From positions 40,532,372 through 40,596,371 of the forward strand of contig CM040089.1 in the NCBI GenBank assembly GCA_022496805.1: a stretch of 64,000 bases of DNA. Reading direction: 5' to 3'. Source of the DNA: Pohlia nutans (Eukaryota; Streptophyta; Bryopsida; Bryales; Mniaceae). Position 1 is the stretch's first letter, and each line of letters begins with the position of its first letter. The notes beneath the pieces are model-generated. The model was not told where the DNA came from. It worked only from the letters and a program-made list of their open reading frames with translations, and did not search any database. The translations under genes were made by a program, and so were the position numbers. Of the stretch, positions 35,806-46,537 are shown piece by piece.

Positions 35806-35859
35806 CTCGTTTGTCCTCGCTGCTTGTATGGCTGCATGCTGCTCAATAACATCACATTC
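35806..35859 (-). CDS. Minus-strand gene, exon 4
   Basis: A 54-nt exon between ATCGCAG and ACGAG/GTTAG, phase 0 at both ends. The peptide (ECDVIEQHAAIQAARTNE) continues the helical, charged character of the preceding coiled coil. Confidence 0.45.
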
Positions 35860-35960
35860 CTGCGATTACCAGTAAGCGTGGTCAACATCTCATGACTTTC
35901 GTGAATATAACATAGAACATCCAGCAGAACTTTTGAATCAAGGACGCAAATCTAATATAC

Positions 35961-38309
35961 CTGTGTGGCTGGGATAATGTTGTCTACGGGACCTTCAGAT
36001 ACCTCCGCCTCATGGTCCGAGACTTCTCTTGCTGATGCAATCAAGGTGGTTTGATGGGTAATGTGCGTGGAAGGGGAGTCTGTGAACTCACTCGCACTCA
36101 CTACCTGACTCATCCGAATTGCCTCCTCCAACTTCAATTCCCTCTGCCTTGATTCCTCGCGGACCCTCTCCAACTCCATTCTCAATACCTTGTTCTGTGT
36201 TGCCAGCTCCCTGTTCGCCCGTAGTGCCTCTCGATTCATGGCCAATTTCTTCTTCGAGATCTTCTGCAGTTGTAATCTCAACGCTCTTTGTGCAGAGACC
36301 TTCTGCTCTCCACCGTCTGCTGGCACGACGTCGTTGGGACCATCTGACAAGTCGGACTCCCCTTCGGATGGGAAATCTAACAAGGATTCCCTATACGCAT
36401 CATCATCTGATCCGCTGTCAATCTCAATGGGATTGTCCTTATTAGACGGCAGGGAGACCGTCACCTCCTCCTTCACGGTCCTCAGAGCTGGAATGGGTGG
36501 GACTTCAGGTGGAGGCACAGCAGATGCCTCAGAAGTTGGACCCGGAACCGCAGCAAGCACAAGTCCCTCATCGTGTTGAGCAAGCACAAGTCCCTCATCG
36601 TTCTTGATGGTTACCAATGGTCAATTGACCACTGGCACCGGAGAGGGAGTGAAACCCAACAAGTCTTCTGACTCAGCGGCCGTTGAAGAATTCGGGATTT
36701 CCATAGGGGCCACGCGTGCATCGTCCTTAGCTTCTGATACCATCGAGCAATGGATGGAATCAACGGCAACTGGGAGTTTTTCGGTATCGATAGTGCGCTC
36801 GTCGGTAGCAGGAAAACTCTCCTGGGGAACGGAAGCTCCCTCAGTGGTTGCCAGTGGGCAATTGACCACTGGCACCAGAGAGGGAGTGAACCCCAACGCG
36901 TCCTCTGACTCACCGACCGTTGAGGAATTCGGGTTCTCCGTAGGCGCCACGCGTGCATCGTCCTCACCTTCCGATACCATCGAGGAATGGAGGGAATCAA
37001 CGACAACTCGGAGTTTGTCCCCATCTACAGTGTGATCGTTGGTAGTAGGAAAACTCTTCTGGGGAACGGAAACTTCCTCAGTGGTTGCCACTGGGCAATT
37101 GACCACTGGCGCCAGAGAGGGAGTGAACCCCAACGTGTCTTCTGCCTCAGAAACAGGTGTTTCATTAATCTGCGCTGGGGCCATGCTTGCCTCGTGCCCT
37201 CCAACTCGATGCAAAACCATGAACTGCGGGTTGGAGTTCACCTCTGCCCTATCGCCCGCTGCTCCGGAATGACTTCCCAGTTCGTCCTCAATGTCTGCCG
37301 GAGGCGCACTCTCATCATGACGGATTTCCAAATCATTGTATAGTTCATGGGCAGGGATACTGCCTTCACTGACCACGTCGCTGTCAACTCCAGTGGCCGC
37401 ATGCACTGGCGACTTTTCTTGCTCAACAGTGACCAGTGGGCAATTAACTACTGGCGGTTGTGCATCACATGTGATCTCTTCACGCGCAGGTGGCGAGAGT
37501 ATGCGCACTCTGGAAGGAGAGGGTTCGGGTGATAACAGACCAGCACATTCCCCAAGAAGAGCCATTCCTTCGTTCAAATTCCTGGATTCAACGACCGGGC
37601 TCAAGGGTTGAGGCGATTCATGATCGCCTCCTGCTTGCCAAGGAGGGCTGCACGGAGTCAGAGGTACTGGAGTACAGTGCTCTACAGTCTACGCTGGTGC
37701 ATCCCTTGGAGGCGAAAAGTGGTGCTCATTCTTTACGTCCATGTCATTGCTTGGAGCCGAGGCTTCCAGATGTGTTGCCGTGTTCTCGGAAGCGTCGTCC
37801 TCGTCCTCACCGCTTGCTGCATCTGAGCTGCTGACGTTATCAAAACCCTCTTCATCATCTCCCTGCAACGCACTTCCCGAAGGCTCATCCGCGTCGCTCT
37901 CTTGGGATGGTAGAAACTGCCTGGGCTTGCGTTTTATGGTAGAAGGAGGTCACTCCCCCTCGCTCCCTGCCCCTTCATCACTATGGTCACCGTCACGGTC
38001 CTCGCCTGATTCTCCGCCGCTCGCGCCAGAGTCCACATTCAATGCGTCAGTGTGTGTCTTACCCCGGTCTACAGAACTCTTGCACCGGAGTTCCCGGCGA
38101 CGGACACCCGAAGTTTCTGCTTCTTCAGTTGGCGGAGTATGCTTCAATGGATACCACGTGCCGTCTTTCTGTGGCTCATCCAATGTGTCTATGGACGTCT
38201 CGTAGACGTGCTCGAACTTTTGAAGTTCGCAGCCGAGTTGGTGGCTGCTGACCATGATTTGGAAGTTATCCTCCGCCGTACCCACAGCAACGGGTTGGAG
38301 ATCAAACAT
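35961..38309 (-). CDS. Minus-strand gene, exon 3: acidic repeats and coiled coil
   Basis: One frame runs throughout, with stops at 37950-37952 (TGA), 37689-37691 (TAG) and 36621-36623 (TGA). The first part (VGTAEDNFQIMVSSHQLGCE) looks folded. A long acidic Ser-rich region follows, then tandem 79-residue repeats at about 37340-36624, each starting PVVNCP. The end is a helical coiled coil (KLAMNREALRANRELAT) to the donor ACACAG/GTATAT at 35960. Four palindromes are translated here in one frame. Confidence 0.55.
36614..36635. repeat. 22-bp palindrome copy 1
   Basis: Half-site CCAATGGTCAA on the left and an exact consensus right half. Exonic. On the coding strand its centre reads AAT TGA, a premature stop. 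Confidence 0.9.
36851..36872. repeat. 22-bp palindrome copy 2
   Basis: CCAGTGGGCAA plus TTGACCACTGG. Exonic, in the frame that gives PVVNCPL. One 79-codon unit (237 bp) from copy 1. Confidence 0.9.
37088..37109. repeat. 22-bp palindrome copy 3
   Basis: CCACTGGGCAA plus TTGACCACTGG. Exonic, again 237 bp from copy 2, so copies 1-3 share a tandem coding duplication. Confidence 0.9.
37433..37454. repeat. 22-bp palindrome copy 4
   Basis: CCAGTGGGCAA plus TTAACTACTGG, the only copy whose central CAATTG is changed. Exonic, same frame as copies 1-3, 345 bp from copy 3. Confidence 0.85.
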
Positions 38310-38381
38310 CTGCACAACGACTGATTAGGTTAGCAATTGTCAACAATGGTGAGATGTAGTGTCAGATAACAGTAGACGATG

Positions 38382-38403
38382 CCAGTGGTCAATTGACTAC
38401 TGG
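38382..38403. repeat. 22-bp palindrome copy 5
   Basis: CCAGTGGTCAA plus TTGACTACTGG. It lies in the 113-bp intron 38310-38422 of the minus-strand gene. Confidence 0.9.
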
Positions 38404-38422
38404 CACAAGCAAACGAGCGTAC

Positions 38423-39839
38423 CATGGCCGCGATCATGCACTTCAGCCCGGCGGCCACGCATTCGTGGGTTTTTGCTCTCGTGGTCAATGTGTAGAAGTA
38501 GCATAATGAATTGCATGTACACCTCCATCCTAAGTTCGTCTTCATGCATGTCCACCTCCTTTACAGATCCCACCCGCTTTGTCGACTCCGAAGAACGAAT
38601 TTCCTTCTTCCAATTTATTGCGTTTGCCACCTTGGGATTCCAGAAGTACAAGATGCTCACACCGTTGCCTTTTTTCAAGATCCGGGGGGAGAAGAAATAC
38701 GTCTCTGCTGACGCTGGCACGTATCGGCTGTGCATATGCTCATACCCTTTCAATTGCCCACTCACCGCCTTAAGGGTCTCATTCTCATTCGTGCAATGGC
38801 AAATGACCAGCCAATGCGCTGGCCACCTGCCATAGCGGCTCTATTGCAGTATCTTAGGAAGAATCGACTCGTATGAAGAATCCACACCCACATCGTCGCG
38901 CTCCAGCCATCGGTCGATTGCACGCATGTCCATTATGGCTCTATCAAAATGAAGATCTTCGGAATTAACAACGCACCATGATGAAGGGTCAGTGACATTT
39001 ACTGTGGCGCCGGGTCCAAAAGCACCGGTTGGAAATTTCTCAAATCTTGAGAGTGTCTTGTCTGCCAGGACCTTGCTCAGTACCGGAGTTATGTTGGACT
39101 TCAACACATACTCCTTTTCCAATATTCTCTCCATCTCCGCCAAGAATGCATCCGAGGGGGGCTCCTGTTTCCTTCTAGGAGTGTCGCTTACTTTCAAGGA
39201 CTTCAACAAGAACAGTTTTGTCGCCCGCCTGATGAGCTCGTCCATGTGGGCTGAGTTGAACCCATGCTTGCGTTTGAATTCGACCCATGCCGCTCGATTT
39301 ACGTCGTTGTTGACCCATAGTCTCTCGGGCGACTTCTTATTCAGCCACCGAACAACGGAATTCTTCACCTTCTTCCTATCCGTCCAGTCCTTCAAACTAC
39401 AGCAGTGTTTGCTTCTGGGCCGAGTACTCCCCAGATACACCTTGGGAACTTCGTTGGACTCCTTATCCAGCTCCCCTTCGGCTGTCAAGCCAGCGGTAAT
39501 TTTCTGCACCAGCTCCAGGAGTGTTGGCACTCCTAAGCCACGCAGACACTTGAACGCGAATGCCTTCGTGAGTCTTCTGACCCACTTCTCCTTGCAGTCG
39601 TCCTTCATTTTATTCCCAGTGTCGGGGTTCACGAGGTCGCTTGTCTCGTACCATTGAAATGCGTTGTGGATGCCCCTGTACAAGTTATCCGATCCACAAA
39701 TGATCAAGAACTCACCCTGGTACTCCTTGGAGGTCTTGTTGGCATGATTGGGAGTCATAGCGTTTAAAGTCTCCACTGCTTTCTCTTGAAAATTCTGCAA
39801 AACGCCATCGTGCCAGTAGTCAATTGACCACTGGTTCAA
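38423..39839 (-). CDS. Minus-strand gene, exon 2
   Basis: Starts at acceptor ATCTCAG/TTGAAC with a palindrome in its first codons. A second in-phase acceptor (TTTTGCAG) lies at about 39796. It encodes a basic region of about 470 residues with conserved-looking blocks (EYQGEFLIICGSDNLYRGIH, KSPERLWVNNDVNRAAW). TAG at 38841-38843 interrupts it. Another 140 residues follow, shifting frame by one base at the T run 38470-38474. It ends at CATG/GTACGC. No family recognised. Confidence 0.55.
39813..39834. repeat. 22-bp palindrome copy 6
   Basis: CCAGTAGTCAA plus TTGACCACTGG. Lies five bases inside the exon acceptor at 39840 and is read in a second frame (NQWSIDYW). Confidence 0.9.
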
Positions 39840-39921
39840 CTGAGATGCAATCTGAATGCAAATTTGACATGAACAAACGGCACAAAGTCAATATACTAAT
39901 GTACAATCCATGCCCGCGCAC

Positions 39922-41699
39922 CTTGCAGATCTTCCATTCCTGAGACCTTGGTTTGCCGGGGTTCTTTAGATCCGGTCTCCCATAATTGATCCACAGATCT
40001 CGGCAATACTGCACGTGCAGAAGATACTCTGGCGAATCCCACTTGTGTTGATTCGTGTTATTTGTGCGCCGTGACAGCTCCGACAACAGCATCTTATCCT
40101 CGGTCCACACGAAGTCACACTGCCAGGTCCTGAACTTCTCCTTGCGCTCGGGATCCACTTCTTCAAGTGCCAACAGTTTCTTTGCAGCCGCCACAGAATG
40201 TTGCCCATTGATAATGTAAAACTCTCCATTTTTTATATTCTCAAAGTAGAATGGCTCTCTGTCTACCTTGGGCATGAGAGTCAAGGTCTGCTTGGGCGGG
40301 TGTATCCCAGTCAAGTAAATCTCCAGCAGACTCTTGGCAAGTAATTCGTGGAATGGGCGGTACTTGAATTCTATTGGTGCATTGATCATCTGATCCACGT
40401 CGATCTCTTTCGTGAAGTCTTGCCCCCATATGTACATTGGCGCACTTCTGATCTTGAATTGCTTGAGCTCTTCTCGACAGTCGTCGTAGTCTATGACCTT
40501 CCCCTCAGCCGACTTTACCGGGTGCTGATACCGCCGTTCCTTCTTTCGTCTCTTGAGTGGGCTGGGTGCACCAGGTGTGGCCGATGCGTTTCCTTCCCTC
40601 TTCGTGTTCTCGGCTGGGATCGTTCCTGCATCGTTCGGAACTAGGGTACTAGAGAACTTCACTGTGGACGTCTGCTTTCGCCGGCGTTTTGCTGGTCCAG
40701 GTGATCCTGCAACTATGTCTCCCTCGACGTTGCCAGTGGGCAATTGACTACCGGCGACGGAGCCAATTATTTTGGGGCTATCGTCACCCTGGCCGACTTC
40801 ATGCTGTTCCTCATCCTCCAAACTGACCACCATCGCCTGTTCGGGTGAATCTAACTCCACTACCTCGGTCTGTGCCTCTTGCACTTCCTTGCCTCTTGCA
40901 CTTCCTTGTTTGCCCTTCTTTGATTTAGCACGGCTAGGGGCAGGACTATAAGACACTGGAGCGGGCTGTGGCCGTTTCTTGGAGCGGGTTTTCTCCTGTA
41001 CCCCTTCAGTAGGGTTTTGCTGTAGTGTGACCTTATTCACCTTATCAAGAGTTCGCAGCACGGCCGTCAGCACCCTAGTCAACTGATGATTGTCTTCCGA
41101 GTTCAGGTATGCAATATTGCAATAGCCTTAGGAGTAAGAATAGGAGTGAGAAGGGTGTCATCTCCTTCCACCTTAAGGTCTCCCTCATGCTCAGTAAGGC
41201 TGGTTGTGAACGGTTTAGCTTGGAACAAATCCTCTCCTTCCGTGAAATATAGATTTGCCACCATCCCGGAGTTGTTTGCAATCCATAGAATCACGTATGG
41301 GTGGAAGTGCTTGATGTCGGTGACTACGAGGTTGGCCACGCACGAAAAAACAGGAACCGTGGATGGAGCGATCGCACCATTCACATACACCCTGAGACCA
41401 AACTTGAGGGGGTGTGTCTGCTTGACAACTTCGACGAACCATTAGCGAGGTGCGGTGAGGCTTTGCTTTGGCCAATATCTCTTTCCTCCATTGGTCTCAC
41501 CTCGCATGTTGGCATCCAAGATGGGCTCGAACACTTTCTTCAGTTGTCCAGCATACGGGACATGAGCCACAGGGTCCGTTGTGTTTTTCCCCATGACCTG
41601 CAGATCCAAATGTGCGGGACTCATGAGACAGGCTACTGCATTTGACGAGTGGTTGTCAAACTGCATTCTGAATGCTAAGGCTTCAAAGCGAGAGCCTTC
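39922..41699 (-). CDS. Minus-strand gene, exon 1 region with the ParB/DGQHR-like motif
   Basis: The usable start may be the ATG at 41666. An upstream exon is possible because an acceptor-like TTACAGTAG precedes 41699. About 190 residues with TAA at 41442-41444 lead, through an 8-bp duplication (ATTGCAAT repeated, 41111-41123), into a Lys/Arg-rich linker (KRRRK, KRRKKERR). The domain with FYIINGQHSVAAAKKLL follows at about 40180-40235. That motif is the signature position of ParB-N/sulfiredoxin and DGQHR (DndB-type) folds, where it binds nucleotide or contacts DNA. The exon ends at TGCAAG/GTGCGC. Confidence 0.6.
40733..40754. repeat. 22-bp palindrome copy 7
   Basis: CCAGTGGGCAA plus TTGACTACCGG. 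Exonic, read in the third frame (GSQLPTGN) within the basic linker. Confidence 0.9.
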
Positions 41700-41721
41700 C
41701 TACTGTAATTCAACCACCATT

Positions 41722-41743
41722 CTAGTAGTCAATTGACCACTGG
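41722..41743. repeat. 22-bp palindrome copy 8
   Basis: CTAGTAGTCAA plus TTGACCACTGG. Just upstream of the first traceable exon and its acceptor-like sequence at 41700. Confidence 0.85.
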
Positions 41744-42029
41744 CAACCAGAATTTTGGCCCGTACGTACGTACATTTCCACTGAATGCTATACTCGAGCT
41801 ATACGGTTTCGTGTACATGCTCTCCTATTTAATGCAAATATAAGTTGGAAAGATATACTGCCATATGTAAAAGATTAACGCATTCATACTGAACGACCAC
41901 CGACGCTGCTGATCCGCTCACACCGCGAGTTCACTACACGCAATTTCTAGATGGCTTATGTTTTTTCAGTAAAGCAAATTAAAGTTCTTTCAGTGTAGCG
42001 CTTGAATCAAATAATGGAGAAAAAACAAC

Positions 42030-42545
42030 ATACCTCTTGATCTCAGAGGAGTAAAAAAATCCCGGCGTGAACTCTAGTCGTACCTCGGCTGCAAGTGCGT
42101 AAACCCTAGCTGCACCAAGTCCAAAACTTTACAGCTGTAGAGTAGGGTAATTCAAGATTCGAAAACAGACCTCTTGATCTCAGAGGAGCAAAAAAACCCC
42201 GTGACTACTCTAGTTGTACCGGAACCAAAAGTGCATAAACCCTAGCTGGATATTGCAATCAAAACTGTGCTGCAAGGAAGCATATCTCTACTGCGGATAA
42301 TCACGACTCTGACCTGATTCAGCCGAACACGCTTTACGAACACCCGCACATGATTCACGAAAACCCTAGCTGCACCAAGATTCACGAACGGGCTTCCGGA
42401 ACGGGATTCAGCCGACCACGCTTCAGGAACACCCGCACAGGATTCAGCCGCTTCAGCACTTCAGCACCCGCACAGGATACAGCCGCACATGATACAGCCA
42501 CTTCAGCACAGGATTCAGCGCTTCAGCAAGCACAGGAAGTGCATG
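42030..42545. repeat. Leader-region tandem duplications
   Basis: A block of about 138 bp beginning CCTCTTGATCTCAGAGGAG at 42032 recurs at about 42171. It ends in AAACCCTAGCTG. From 42345 to 42540 there are irregular repeats of ACAGGATTCAGC and CTTCAGCAC. This is probably the 5' leader or promoter of the minus-strand gene. Confidence 0.6.
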
Positions 42546-42838
42546 GAGACGCAATCTAGCAATCGCCTCGGCCACAAGTACGTTCGCCTCGGCCACAATC
42601 TCCTACGCACAGCTTCGACACGGGAATGAGGGCTGGGAGTGACGACGGGCTGGGAGGGGCGACGGGCAGGGCCAAAATTTTGGCCGGGCTGCCCGAGGTC
42701 GTCATCGTCATTAATGTCATCCAAGACTGATTCACATTAGCCACCATCCATTAATGTCATTATTAATAGCATGATTAAAGTCACTAAATTTTTCCATCAT
42801 CGTGAGTTCATCATCGTCACTAAATTTTTCCATCATCG

Positions 42839-44043
42839 TAGTCTCAAAAACACACCCATGAATAGAAAAAATAAAAAAAAGGATTCATTCTATACTTATG
42901 TAATTTAAAAAACACACCCATGAATAGAAAATTAAAAAAAGGATTGATTCTATACTTACGGAATCTCAAAAACTCACCCATGAATAGAGAAAAAAAAAAA
43001 AAAAGGATTCATTCTATACTTATGTAATTTAAAAAACTCACCCATGAATACAAAATATTAAAAAAAGGATTGATTCTATACTTACGTAGTCTCAAAGACT
43101 CACCCATGAATATAAAATATAAAAAGGGATGGATTCTATACTTATGTAATCTCAAAAACTCACCAATGAATATTAAAAAAGGATTGATTCTATACTTACG
43201 TAGTCTCAAAAACACACCCATGAATAGAAAAAATAAAAAAAAGGATTCATTCTATACTTATGTAATTTAAAAAACACACCCATGAATAGAAAATTAAAAA
43301 AAGGATTGATTCTATACTTACGGAATCTCAAAAACTCACCCATGAATAGAAAATATAAAAAGGGATTGATTCTATACTTATCTAATTTAAAAAACACACC
43401 CATGAATATTAAAAAGGGATTGAATCTATACTTACGTAGTCTCAAAAACTCACCCATGAATTGAAAATATAAAAATAAGGATTCATTCTATACTTATGTA
43501 ATTTAAAAAACACACCCATGAATATTAAAAAGGGATTGATTCTATACTTACGTAATCTCAAAAACTCACCCATGAATAGAAAATATAAAAAAGGATTGAT
43601 TCTATACTTACGTAGTCTCAAAAACACACCCATGAATAGAAAAAATAAAAAAAAGGATTCATTCTATACTTATGTAATTTAAAAAACACACCCATGAATA
43701 GAAAATTAAAAAAAGGATTGATTCTATACTTACGGAATCTCAAAAACTCACCCATGAATAGAAAATATAAAAAGGGATTGATTCTATACTTATGTAATTT
43801 TAAAAACACACCCATGAATATTAAAAAGGGATTGAATCTATACTTACGTAATCTCAAAAACTCACCCATGAATAGAAAATATAAAAATAAGGATTCATTC
43901 TATACTTATGTAATTTAAAAGACACACCCATGAATAGAAAATAAAAAAAGGATTGATTCTATACTTACGGAATCTCAAAAACTCACCATTGAATATTAAA
44001 AAAGGATTGATTCTATACTTACGTAATCTCAAAAACACATCAT
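42839..44043. repeat. Central minisatellite of the giant element
   Basis: About 20 units of roughly 55-65 bp, each containing CACCCATGAATA, then AAAAAGGATTGATTCTATAC, then TTACGTAATCTC or TTATGTAATTT. A multi-unit block (GTCTCAAAAACACACCC first) recurs at 42839, 43201 and 43613, giving a higher-order period of about 360-410 bp. It separates the two divergent genes. Confidence 0.95.
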
Positions 44044-44064
44044 TAAAAAAAAAAATTAAAATTT

Positions 44065-44065
<1 letters not shown>

Positions 44066-44108
<43 letters not shown>
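44066..44108. repeat. TA microsatellite
   Basis: About 40 bp of TA repeat next to the minisatellite. Confidence 0.9.
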
Positions 44109-44112
<4 letters not shown>

Positions 44113-44639
44113 TATATTTGCTTATATACTCATGAAACATCATGAGACCTCGTGAATTTCAAGACATCATGAATTACAAGACATCATGAAATAAGCCGTC
44201 ATGAAATATGACATCATGAAATAAGCCGCCCCTATGATTTAGGAGACAAGATTCGTAATGAATTGGCAAATCATGAATCCAACATGTTGAATCATTAGAT
44301 TTTCTAATCCGGTGGAAATGAGTGTTCACCTTCATTACCTAAAACCCTATTCCTATAACTTGCCTTTGTTTATAAAATCCAAAATATTATTCTAAAAACT
44401 AGTGCATAATTGTTTATAAAATCCCTCAATTAATACCCTGAACCCTCAAATACTGCAGGTGCGTGAGTGGAGTGTCCAGATACTTGTATCCATTTCATCT
44501 GTTTTCAAAAAATTCCATACAAAGAAAATTTTGTCATTGATTTTCCCTAAATATGGTCTGATGAAAATTACTTTACTATTGTTAGCCATATACTCTAAAC
44601 CCTGCTGGCGTGGTTCAAGTATTTCAAGATTGTGGATGA

Positions 44640-45720
44640 AAATGATACAAAATTCTGGACAATGTACAATTTCTAGACGATGTACAAATTTCATCCACGT
44701 TTTCTCATCCGACACTCATATTGAGACTTAGAGCATATATGGACTTAGGCATACTTAGATCCTTTCATTTAGGAAACGATATCTATCATGCCATTGCTTC
44801 ACATGCTTTTAGTTTTGTTGGCTTTGTTGAAAGAGATGTTCATTTTGAGCATTGGAATGGACAATGTTATGACATCGTCCAATAATGTATATATAGATTA
44901 CATTTAATTCAAATGTAGCTCACTTATAGAATTGGGCTCAACAGATTACCTATGCAATTATTCAAAGGCGGGTATAAAACCTATCAATGAGGAGTTTTAA
45001 ACAAATTTTGTATCTGAATCGTATAAATTAGATGGCAATTTATGAAAACTATACACTCTATACTTTGTATAGAGCCAAGTCACTTTCAGTCATAAAAGTC
45101 TCCATAAAATGTAACCAAGATCCTTTTAAATTTCAAGTTCCACACCCTTTGATTGATTTGCATGTTTCAAAGTGCATTACACAATTCACAGACGTCTTAT
45201 ACAGTTACCTTCTATTTTAATACATTCTATATCTTGTAGTGTACGTCGTGCTGGAAAGAAGTAGTAAAGACCAGTGCATCCATCTATGGAGCCCTCGGTA
45301 CTAAACGGTTTGAAGTTTGACATCCATGAGCATGAGCAACCAAAGTTGCCAAGTTAGAATTCACAAATTGTGCCATAAAGTGTAGAAAAGAAATACGACA
45401 ATTAGCGGTTGTAATGTTTCTTTTTTGATCATGGACTCATGTACATGAAGCTAATTTTCCATAAACAATTCAGTAAACAAATCACAATACAAAAACCACA
45501 TGTCGGATGAGACAGTATGGATGAAATTTGGATTAGGGTACCGGGTATACGGGTTTAGGTTTTCAAAGAACTCCCTTGCATGGATGGCAATTAGTAAGAT
45601 GTTCAATACTTACATATACAACACATACGATGTACGTACAACTTTTATCCATGCATTAAGTTCAAAAGATCCCTCTTATTTGCATTTTATAATACATGTA
45701 GGAGTCATAAGATGAATTTA
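44640..45720. repeat. Diverged TTAA-family-like inverted arms in the element centre
   Basis: GATGTACAAATTTCATCCACG near 44680 is the complement of sequence near 45520. GTTCAAAAGATCCCTCTTATTTGCATTTTATAATAC-type sequence near 45660 resembles the arm at 3115-3160. The ends are not clear. No gene is seen. Confidence 0.35.
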
Positions 45721-46537
45721 AACTCAATTTATTATTAGGTGTGTTAGAGCTTGATGGTCTTCAATCTCATGGAAAACTAGGTGAGCCGTCTTTCTTAACG
45801 GCCAAATACGTTTTTTATAAGTTTATATCCTAGCTTGCTTAATAATGATAATCAACCAAGCGCTGTCATGCTCTTTAAACTATTTGAGGTGCACAAATAA
45901 AAGTAAGGTATAGCAAAATTCACAGTATCTTATTAAAACAGAAGGTGACTTTACATTTTACAAAGGCAATGTCTAAGCATTTTACTTTATAGTAAACATC
46001 ACGCATAACTAATGCCACTATCTCTAAAAATAGTTAATGGTATTCTTCACACATGACATTGAATTTAAAATCAAGTGTCACTGACATCACTAACCATTGT
46101 TTTAGGGGTCGGCGACAGTAGTCACACGTGATGGGTTCTCCATTTGATCATTCATTTTCATCATGTTTTTATGTAGTTTTTTCTACGATAATTATATATG
46201 TGCTATAATTTTGTTGTGAATTAGTGGGCATGATAAAATTTATGAATGTTTAAAATATCGTCCAATCATATTGAAAGTTTTGTATAAATATATTTTTGAC
46301 AATTGGAATAGGGAAAATTATATTTAAGGTATGTAACGGTTATGGTTACACGCATATTAAAAATGAAAGGGAATAAATTATCAAACGCATGTCAAATGAC
46401 CACCCTTGAGAAACCCTTTGTATTTAGAACACTAAATTTTTGAAATTTCTTGATGGTGTGAAATCTTCATACAACGTCTAATATTCTCTAATTTCAACGG
46501 TCGAACAATTCACCCATAACTCAACTGTAACACCTAA
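45721..46537. other. AT-rich spacer, no gene seen
   Basis: AT-rich sequence inside the giant element. The last 130 bp resemble the repeat at 800-930. No convincing gene. Confidence 0.35.

Larger units (their letters stand above)
35224..41699 (-). pseudogene. ParB/DGQHR-like element-encoded gene, spliced, with multiple breaks
   Basis: Six exons can be traced on the minus strand, all with GT-AG borders and consistent phases: 41699-39922, 39839-38423, 38309-35961, 35859-35806, 35567-35389 and 35275-35224 (stop TGA). The product would be a long nuclear-type protein with a lysine-rich linker, an NGQHS motif domain, internal 79-residue repeats and a C-terminal coiled coil. Five premature stops (41442, 38841, 37950, 37689, 36621), an 8-bp tandem duplication near 41111-41123 and an extra base in the T run at 38470-38474 interrupt it. 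The splice sites are intact, so decay is probably recent. A pairing with the divergent transposase-like gene suggests an accessory role in mobility. I know no named family for the full architecture. Confidence 0.65.

Noticed and set aside
5737..41444. Alternative genetic code with TAG/TAA as Gln
   Set aside because: Several genes have TAG or TAA after Gln-like contexts, but intact genes also end sensibly at TAG (11655, 24775) and TAA (27499, 51677), and TGA breaks occur too. Decay by C-to-T explains the data better.
43009..43869. Repeat protein encoded by the minisatellite (MGEFLRLRKYRINPF-like units)
   Set aside because: Frames are short, broken at every few units and follow from the DNA repeat. 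No start or splice context supports expression.
42839..44043. CRISPR-like array
   Set aside because: Units are contiguous and diverged with no unique spacers, in a eukaryotic transposon. It is a minisatellite.
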